Shown: positions 58,388 through 64,000 of the stretch, one piece after another | How the letters are laid out: every line of letters begins with the position of its first letter | Position numbering within the stretch: position 1 is the stretch's first letter | DNA from: Mycobacterium simiae | GTDB taxonomy: Bacteria > Actinomycetota > Actinomycetes > Mycobacteriales > Mycobacteriaceae | Length of the DNA: 64,000 bases | NCBI RefSeq assembly: GCF_010727605.1 | Contig: NZ_AP022568.1 | Location: forward strand, 930,001-994,000 | Direction of reading: 5' to 3' | The notes under the pieces: generated by a model | Database searches by the model: none | What the model was told of the DNA's origin: nothing | What the model saw: only the letters and a program-made list of their open reading frames with translations | Made by a program: the position numbers and the translations under genes

Positions 58388-59659
58388 ATGCTCGGATCGG
58401 GCCAGAACGAAACCGTATTCACCTGGGCAGCAACGCCATTGAAATTTGGTGTGGGAGCCTTGGACGAGATAGGCCCCGAACTACTGGCACTGGGCATCGA
58501 ATCCTGTTTGGTAATTACCGACCCCGGGGTTCGCGCCGCGGGCATCCCGGATCGGGTATTCGACCAATTGATCGCGGCGGGAATCAAATCGGAGGTGTTC
58601 GACAAGGTCGTCGTTGAACCCACCGATGACAGCATCGAAGATGCCGTGAGCTATGCCAAACAACAAGATTGGCAATGCTTTGTCGCAGTGGGGGGCGGCT
58701 CGGCAATGGACACCGCCAAAGCGGTCAACCTGCTGACCACCCATCCCGCAGAACTGTTGGACTTTGTGACGGCGCCGATCGGCGCCGGGCGGGCACCATG
58801 GCTACCGCTGAAACCATTGATTGCGGTGCCAACCACCGCAGGCACGGGCTCGGAATCCACCACCATCTGCGTGGTCGATCTGCTGGGATTACGCCTGAAG
58901 GCCGGAATCAGCCATCCCAAGCTACGCCCGACCCTGGCCGTCGTCGATCCGCTCGCGACCGTCTCGCTGCCGCCTCAGCCAACCGCTGCCAGCGGGATGG
59001 ATGTCTTGTCGCACGCACTGGAGAGCTACACCGCCATCCGATTCGACGCAAAGCCCGCGCCCGCCGACCCGATGATGCGGCCCGCGTTCTGCGGATCGAA
59101 CCCGATCAGCGACCTATGGTGTGAGCAAGCGCTGCAGCTGGTGGGCAGGTATCTGCGGCGAGCGGTCATGAATGGCCGTGACCTCGAAGCGCGCTATCAG
59201 ATGGCGCTGGCGTCCACCTCGGCCGGCTCCGGCTTCGGCAACGCCGGCACGCATCTACCGCACGCCAACGCCTATCCCGTCGCCGGAGCGGTGGACAGCT
59301 ATCGGGCGCAAGGTTATCCACCGATGCCGATGGTGCCGCACGGGCAGGCCGTAGCCGCGACCGCGGCGGCCGTTTTCCGTTGGACCTACCCCAGCAACCC
59401 GCAACGCCATCTGCGCGCGGCCGAACTGCTGTCCGGACAACGGTTCACCGCAACCGACGGAGCCGACGCACTTCCCCACGTGCTCGGTGAGCTGATGACC
59501 GACATCGACATGCCGGCGGGGTTGCGCGCCTTCGGCTACGGCGAACAGCACCTGCCCACCCTCGTCGACGGCACGATGAAGCAGACCCGGCAGCTGGCCG
59601 TCGTGCCGCGACCGGTGACCCGTAGTGCGCTCACCGACATCTTCCGGCAATCGCTATGA
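58388..59659 (+). CDS. Iron-type alcohol dehydrogenase, hydroxyacid-oxoacid transhydrogenase (HOT) family
   Basis: A 423-residue group III metal-dependent alcohol dehydrogenase. The NAD loop GGGSAMDTAKAVNLL and metal-binding segments GMDVLSHALESYTA and MVPHGQAVA are clear. NAGTHLPHANAYPV and the middle block LKAGISHPKLRPTLAVVDPL match the HOT/ADHFE1 subfamily rather than ethanol dehydrogenases. Substrate unknown: 4-hydroxybutyrate-like acids, isethionate or 2-hydroxyethylphosphonate are possible given the neighbours. The ATG with GGAG 9 bases upstream is preferred to a GTG at 58364. The stop overlaps the transporter ATG. Confidence 0.85.
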   Translation: MLGSGQNETVFTWAATPLKFGVGALDEIGPELLALGIESCLVITDPGVRAAGIPDRVFDQLIAAGIKSEVFDKVVVEPTDDSIEDAVSYAKQQDWQCFVAVGGGSAMDTAKAVNLLTTHPAELLDFVTAPIGAGRAPWLPLKPLIAVPTTAGTGSESTTICVVDLLGLRLKAGISHPKLRPTLAVVDPLATVSLPPQPTAASGMDVLSHALESYTAIRFDAKPAPADPMMRPAFCGSNPISDLWCEQALQLVGRYLRRAVMNGRDLEARYQMALASTSAGSGFGNAGTHLPHANAYPVAGAVDSYRAQGYPPMPMVPHGQAVAATAAAVFRWTYPSNPQRHLRAAELLSGQRFTATDGADALPHVLGELMTDIDMPAGLRAFGYGEQHLPTLVDGTMKQTRQLAVVPRPVTRSALTDIFRQSL

Positions 59660-61050
59660 GCGGCACGGTCGTCCCACCGCCGACCAGGGCTGAGATTCGC
59701 ACGGTCATCGCGTCCAGCATCCTCGGCACGACCGTGGAGTGGTACGACTTCTTCCTCTATGGGATCGCGGCCGGGTTGGTTTTCCACAGGTTGTTCTTTC
59801 CCAGTACCGATCCCGTCGTCGGGACGCTGCTCGCGTTCGCGACTTTCGCCATCGGATTTGTCGCTCGCCCGGTCGGCGGCCTGATCTTCGGTCATATCGG
59901 CGATCGCGTCGGCCGCAAGAAGACGTTGATCGCCACGATGATCATCATGGGGCTTGCTACCTGTCTGATCGGCTTGATCCCGAGCTACGCCACGATCGGG
60001 ATCAGCGCCCCGATCCTGCTTGTGCTACTGCGATTGGCGCAGGGGGTCGCGATCGGCGGGGAGTGGGGCGGCGCCGTGCTGATGGCCGTCGAGTACGCCC
60101 CACCCGGCAAGCGCGGCTACTACGGCAGCCTTCCCCAGCTAGGGCTCGCGCTTGGATTGATGCTGGGCACAGGTATTTTCGCGGGCCTCAACTCGGTGAT
60201 GTCGGGCGAAGAATTCTTGGCATTCGGCTGGCGAATCGCCTTTATGCTCAGCCTGGTGCTGGTTGCAGTGGGTACGTTCGTCCGCCTCAAGGTGATGGAG
60301 ACCCCGGCCTTCCGGGCGCTCGAGAAGATGGAAGCCAGATCGTCTTTGCCCGCGCTGGAAATGGTCAGAGAACCACGACTGAGACGAAATCTGTTGCTAG
60401 GTATGGGAAGCCGGTGGGCCGAGGGCGTCGCGTTTAACACTTGGGCGGTGTTCGTCATCACCTACGGCACCAACACGCTGGGAATCGATCGCCAGCGGAT
60501 GCTGATGTCGGTCATGGCCGCGGCGGCCACCATGGTCTTCTTCATCCCGAGGTACGGAAAGTTCGCGGACCGTTACGACAGCAGGAAGCTCTTCGCTCTG
60601 GGCGTCGTGATCAGCACCGCGGCGACCTATCCCGCTTTCCATCTGATGAGCGCCCGGCCGGCGGGCGCCGCCGTCGTCACGATCATCGTCATGCTCGGGC
60701 TCGTCTACCCGATGATGTACGCACCTCAGCCGTCGCTGTATTCGGAGCTGTTTCCGACCCGGGTTCGCTACAGTGGGATTTCGGTGGTCTATCAACTCTC
60801 CGGAATCTTCGCTTCGGGTCTGACCCCTCTGCTTCTGACGTACTTCCTGAGTGCCGCCAACGGCGGCACTTCGCTGATCATGGTGTACCTCTTTATCGTC
60901 GGGACCATCAGTGCCGTGGCAACCTTGGCGATTCGCCGCCGGGACACGTATCCGGAGTCGGATGAAAGACCTTTGCCCTCAGTCGAATTCAGTCCCACCA
61001 GGCCATCTGCTGCTACACCCCGTTCAGAATTGGGTGGCCACCTCGCGTAG
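59656..61050 (+). CDS. MFS metabolite:proton symporter (MHS family)
   Basis: A 464-residue 12-helix transporter. The MHS hallmarks are visible: TTVEWYDFFLYGIAAGLVF in helix 1, GHIGDRVGRKKTLI in the first loop and LRLAQGVAIGGEWGGAVLMA in helix 4. MHS carriers bring in organic acids, betaines or phosphonate/sulfonate analogues. The ATG overlaps the dehydrogenase stop by 4 bp, so carrier and enzyme probably handle the same compound. The last 27 bp overlap the HAD gene on the other strand. Confidence 0.87.
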   Translation: MSGTVVPPPTRAEIRTVIASSILGTTVEWYDFFLYGIAAGLVFHRLFFPSTDPVVGTLLAFATFAIGFVARPVGGLIFGHIGDRVGRKKTLIATMIIMGLATCLIGLIPSYATIGISAPILLVLLRLAQGVAIGGEWGGAVLMAVEYAPPGKRGYYGSLPQLGLALGLMLGTGIFAGLNSVMSGEEFLAFGWRIAFMLSLVLVAVGTFVRLKVMETPAFRALEKMEARSSLPALEMVREPRLRRNLLLGMGSRWAEGVAFNTWAVFVITYGTNTLGIDRQRMLMSVMAAAATMVFFIPRYGKFADRYDSRKLFALGVVISTAATYPAFHLMSARPAGAAVVTIIVMLGLVYPMMYAPQPSLYSELFPTRVRYSGISVVYQLSGIFASGLTPLLLTYFLSAANGGTSLIMVYLFIVGTISAVATLAIRRRDTYPESDERPLPSVEFSPTRPSAATPRSELGGHLA

Positions 61051-61719
61051 TTTGAGGACCTCGGGAATGGTCGCGGCGCTGGTCAGGATATGGGTATGCG
61101 GCGCGGACCGCAGGCTGGCCGCGTCGTGCGCACCGGTGAGTACCCCGGCCACATATCTTGCGCCGGCATTCGTGCCCGCACGCAGATCGTTCGGCGTGTC
61201 GCCGGCGACAAGTACCGCCGAGACGCTCTGCACGCCGACCGCCTCCATCGCGCGGAAAACAAGATACGGGGCCGGACGGCTAGTGGGCACCTGGTCACTG
61301 GTGATCACCGCATCGATATCACGTCCGACGCGCCAGCCAACTTGATCGAGCAGCGGGCGGGCGATGTCACGCGAATACCCGGTCTGTAGAACGATCTTGA
61401 TTTTTTGCTCGTGCAGGAGCGCGAAGGCGTCCACGATGCCCGGCAGCGGCACCGGCGGCACCGACCGGTATGCGTCAAGCAGCGAATCGGTGAATCGGCG
61501 CTCAACCGTGTCGATCTCGTCGACTGTCGAATCGCCAAGTAGTCCAATGATCGCGTCGCGCTTACCCGCGCCCTTCCACCGATCGAATTGGTCGTCGGGA
61601 ATCGGCTTGCCGGTGTGCGACTCGACCGCTTTACGCAACGCCACGTACACCGCGCCGCCCTCGTCGATGCTGGTGCCGGCGATGTCTAACGCAACCATCT
61701 CAATTCGCTGTTCTGTCAC
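61024..61719 (-). CDS. Phosphonatase-like HAD hydrolase (PhnX-related)
   Basis: A 231-residue HAD-fold hydrolase of the phosphonatase-like group. The nucleophile motif DIAGTS (D12) has the DxAGT form of phosphonoacetaldehyde hydrolase. GAGKRDAIIGLL places K53 where PhnX has its Schiff-base Lys in my manual alignment, and QTGYSRDIA and SDQVPTSRPAPYL also parallel PhnX, so C-P bond hydrolysis is plausible. The Asp loop is GDTPNDLRAGTNAG. The ATG overlaps the CobT-like stop by 4 bp, linking it to the CobS/CobT-like genes. Confidence 0.82.
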   Translation of the reverse strand: MTEQRIEMVALDIAGTSIDEGGAVYVALRKAVESHTGKPIPDDQFDRWKGAGKRDAIIGLLGDSTVDEIDTVERRFTDSLLDAYRSVPPVPLPGIVDAFALLHEQKIKIVLQTGYSRDIARPLLDQVGWRVGRDIDAVITSDQVPTSRPAPYLVFRAMEAVGVQSVSAVLVAGDTPNDLRAGTNAGARYVAGVLTGAHDAASLRSAPHTHILTSAATIPEVLKLREVATQF

Positions 61720-63392
61720 CGGTGATTTCCTCCTCTACATGCCAATGCGATGGTGTCGGCCACGTCGGACAGCGCCCGACGAGTCGTGCCTCGGGCGAGG
61801 TCCACTGAGGCGAAGCGGTCGTAGTAGACGCTGAGGTCCAGTCCCACGCCGACGGCACAGATGTCGACGTCGGATCCTGCGGCGAGCACATCGCGCAGAT
61901 GTTGGTCCAGGTAATTGTCACCGTTGGCCAAGACGGTGGCGGCATCCATTGGGCCGCCGTCTGAGATCACGACGAGTATCCGTCGTTGTTCGTCACGCGC
62001 TTGCAGCCGCCGGCGGGCCCACTGCACCGCCTCGCCATCGATACCTTCGCGGTAGAGGTCGGTCTTCAGCAGCCCGGCAATCGCCGTGCGGGCAGATCGG
62101 TACGGGGTGTCGGCACTCTTGATCAGGAGATGACGGACTTCGTTGAGGCGGCCGGGGTTTCGCGGGCGCCCGGCGCGGATCCAGTCGCGCCGAGCGCGAC
62201 CGCCATCCCAAGCGGCGGTGGTGAAGCCGAGGATTTCGCAGCCGACCTCGGCTAGCTCCAGGGCGCGCGCGAACACGTCGACCAACACGGCCACCGGCTC
62301 GCTCAACGCTTTCATCGACCCCGAGCAGTCGACGAGAAACGACACGATCGCATCCGTATGGGAAACAACTGCTTCGGCTTGGAAAACGTTGCGCTCGTTC
62401 GGTGTTGCGATCAGTCGGGCTAATCGGCGGCCGTCGACGAACCCGCAATCGCGGCCGCCTTCCCATCCGTCGTTGCGGCGTTCGTCCAGCAGCATCCGGA
62501 GCCGGCGGCCCAGGACAGATGCGCTCAGCGCGCTGGCATCGATCAGCCGATCGAGGTGTTCACGGTACTCACGCAGTGCAGCCCGACGCGCCAACGACCG
62601 TACGTCTCGTGTCTCGTCGTAAGCCTGGGTGAACACCCGATACTGCGCGCTTGGGCTTTCGGGCGGCCGCTCACCACCGCCGGCCCCGGGCGCGCTGGCG
62701 TGCTCCTGCGACCCGGTGTCGAACAGCCACTCGAACACATCGCCGTCGGCACCTGGCTCGCCCGAGTCTGCCTGAAGCTGGGGCAGGTCGCCGACCAATT
62801 CCGCGATGCGACGGGCATGCTGTCCAAAGGAGCTTTGGCAGTGTCGATTTCGACGAAGCAATACAAGTTCCCCGCCGACCGCTCGGGTCAACTCGATTCT
62901 GGTTTGTTCGATCAGATCTTGCGTCCGCTCGGCGATCGGTTCCGCGGTCAGCCACGAACGGCCGACCTGCGCGAGGGTATAAAGCAGCAGACCGGACTCC
63001 GTTTCCGCCGAACGGGACGACTCGAACGCCACCGACCACTCGCGGAACCGGGCGGTGAGATTGCTCCGCACCCCGGGCCACGACGCGGGGACCAGCGACT
63101 CCACCCGGAACTGTTCCAGCATCTCGTAAATCAGCCGACTCGCCGTGTGCTCGGGCAGCAACGCGGCATGTACGTCGGGATCGTGGTGTCGCAACCGAAG
63201 TGCCATCCCATCGGCGGCCCCGCGATCCGCGGGCGGATGCAGGTGCGGAGCGGGCATCGGCACCGGTCGCCGCCCGCGATACAGCGCAGTGCCGCGAAAG
63301 TGCAAGTCGCGCTGGTCGCTCAGCGCGCGAATGGATGCGGCGCGCAGTTCACGCGCGGGTAGCTCGCCCCGGTTGACGGCGGAGTCGCTCAC
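61716..63392 (-). CDS. CobT-like VWA protein (cobaltochelatase or metal-insertase subunit)
   Basis: A 558-residue protein. The C-terminal 215 residues are a CobT-type von Willebrand A domain: MIDAS in LVDCSGSMKAL (D355), then EILGFTTAAWDGG, NPGRLNEVRHLLIKSADTPY, GIDGEAVQWARRRLQAR and VISDGGPMDAATV. The N-terminal half is helical and diverged. It works with the AAA+ CobS-like protein encoded upstream. No cobN or other cobalamin gene is nearby, so it may serve a metalloenzyme other than cobaltochelatase. GTG at 63392 overlaps the CobS-like stop by 4 bp. Confidence 0.87.
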   Translation of the reverse strand: MSDSAVNRGELPARELRAASIRALSDQRDLHFRGTALYRGRRPVPMPAPHLHPPADRGAADGMALRLRHHDPDVHAALLPEHTASRLIYEMLEQFRVESLVPASWPGVRSNLTARFREWSVAFESSRSAETESGLLLYTLAQVGRSWLTAEPIAERTQDLIEQTRIELTRAVGGELVLLRRNRHCQSSFGQHARRIAELVGDLPQLQADSGEPGADGDVFEWLFDTGSQEHASAPGAGGGERPPESPSAQYRVFTQAYDETRDVRSLARRAALREYREHLDRLIDASALSASVLGRRLRMLLDERRNDGWEGGRDCGFVDGRRLARLIATPNERNVFQAEAVVSHTDAIVSFLVDCSGSMKALSEPVAVLVDVFARALELAEVGCEILGFTTAAWDGGRARRDWIRAGRPRNPGRLNEVRHLLIKSADTPYRSARTAIAGLLKTDLYREGIDGEAVQWARRRLQARDEQRRILVVISDGGPMDAATVLANGDNYLDQHLRDVLAAGSDVDICAVGVGLDLSVYYDRFASVDLARGTTRRALSDVADTIALACRGGNHR

Positions 63393-64000
63393 GCGACGCA
63401 CACCGCGGGCTCATCGAGCTCGTGATCGAAGCAGCGCTGGAAGTACTCGGCGACGATCGGTCGTTCTGCGTCGTCGCACTTGTTGACGAACGAGAACCGA
63501 AAGGCCAGCCCGACGTCGCCGAAGATTGCGACGTTTTCCGCCCACGCGATCACGGTGCGCGGAGACATCAGGGTGGAAAGGTCACCGACGCGGAACCCGG
63601 CGCGGGTCAGGTTCGCCACCGCCACCATCGAGGCAATGAGAGCACTGTCGACCTCGGGCACCCTGGATGCGACGATGTCGATCTCCGCCTGGGGCAGTGG
63701 GTGATCGAGCGACGCGACGATGTTCCATCGGTCGATCTGCGCATGGTTGAGTCGCTGCGCACCGTGGTAGAGCCCGTTGAGGTTGCCCAGCCCGACGGTG
63801 TTGGCGGTCGCGAACAGCCGAAACCACCTGTGTGGCGTGATCACCCGGTTCTGGTCGAGCAGCGTGAGCTTCCCCTCGTGTTCGAGGATGCGCTGGATGA
63901 CGAACATCACTTCGGGCCGGCCGGCGTCGTATTCGTCGAGGACCAGTGCGACCGGTCGCTGGATCGCCCACGGCAGGATGCCTTCTTGAAATTCGGTGAC
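63389..64000 (-). CDS. CobS-like AAA+ ATPase, partial (N-terminus outside the window)
   Basis: The last 203 residues of a MoxR/CobS-type ATPase. Visible are Walker B VALVLDEYDAGRPEVM, LLDQNRVITPHRWFRLFATAN (sensor 1 Asn), GLYHGAQRLNHAQIDRW with the arginine finger region, and a C-terminal lid ending DELDEPAVCVA. These match CobS of aerobic cobalamin synthesis very closely. Walker A must lie beyond the right edge. First visible gene of an operon CobS-like, CobT-like, phosphonatase-like. Confidence 0.88.
   Translation of the reverse strand, partial: VTEFQEGILPWAIQRPVALVLDEYDAGRPEVMFVIQRILEHEGKLTLLDQNRVITPHRWFRLFATANTVGLGNLNGLYHGAQRLNHAQIDRWNIVASLDHPLPQAEIDIVASRVPEVDSALIASMVAVANLTRAGFRVGDLSTLMSPRTVIAWAENVAIFGDVGLAFRFSFVNKCDDAERPIVAEYFQRCFDHELDEPAVCVA

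Noticed and set aside
61716..64000. Nitric oxide reductase activation pair NorQ/NorD
   Set aside because: The VWA and AAA+ sequences match CobT/CobS signatures specifically (NPGRLNE, GLYHG), and no nor genes are nearby.

Overview
The window is high-GC actinobacterial DNA. Gene content and order point to a pigmented, non-tuberculous Mycobacterium. From memory of the H37Rv map, most of 53-41089 follows the M. tuberculosis order Rv3026c to Rv3048c: acyltransferase, GNAT, etfA/etfB, the methylglucose-lipopolysaccharide genes Rv3030-Rv3032, Rv3033-Rv3038c, echA17, NUDIX, ABC ATPase, serB2, ctaD, fecB, adhC, Rv3046c and nrdF2. Three blocks interrupt or follow this backbone and hold most of the novelty. 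No rRNA, tRNA, CRISPR array or insertion sequence was seen.

Block 1 (about 7.6-23.2 kb) lies between the Rv3032-like and Rv3033-like genes. It is a carotenoid and photoprotection supercluster. A tightly overlapping operon crtE-crtI-crtB-crtYc-crtYd-methyltransferase-crtU-Rieske should make an aromatic (isorenieratene-type) carotenoid. It is followed by a MarR regulator, a type 2 IPP isomerase on the opposite strand, and a divergent mmpL-like/tspO/photolyase operon. The AT-rich promoter regions at both ends share an exact 11-bp motif, a candidate operator.

Block 2 (29.1-31.0 kb) lies between the Rv3038c-like methyltransferase and echA17. It is a three-gene toxin-immunity locus: a small EspC-like helical protein, a protein with a type VII secretion-like helical N-terminus and a C-terminal barnase-type RNase domain, and a barstar-like immunity protein. 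It abuts a C-terminally shortened echA17.

Block 3 (41.2-64.0 kb) is an accessory catabolic island. The first half has a YeiH-type exporter with a divergent LysR gene, an operon for phosphate acyltransferase, CoA-acylating aldehyde dehydrogenase and a SucCD-like CoA ligase, and an ACS-type MFS carrier. Next comes an operon for a fused ferredoxin/NrfD membrane subunit, a cytoplasmic molybdopterin oxidoreductase without a Tat signal, and an Mrp-type Fe-S carrier. Together these fit uptake and activation of a C2 sulfonate (sulfoacetate-like) with quinone-linked sulfite oxidation and anion export, but the expected desulfonating enzyme Xsc is not in the window. The second half has a LysR and two tandem IclR regulators, an iron-type alcohol dehydrogenase (hydroxyacid-oxoacid transhydrogenase family) overlapping an MHS-family transporter, and an opposing operon CobS-like AAA ATPase, CobT-like VWA protein and phosphonatase-like HAD hydrolase. 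This looks like a second C2-aldehyde or phosphonate module with its own ATP-driven metal-insertion or activation pair. CobS runs off the right edge.

All assignments come from reading the translated sequence and recalled family motifs; no database search was run.
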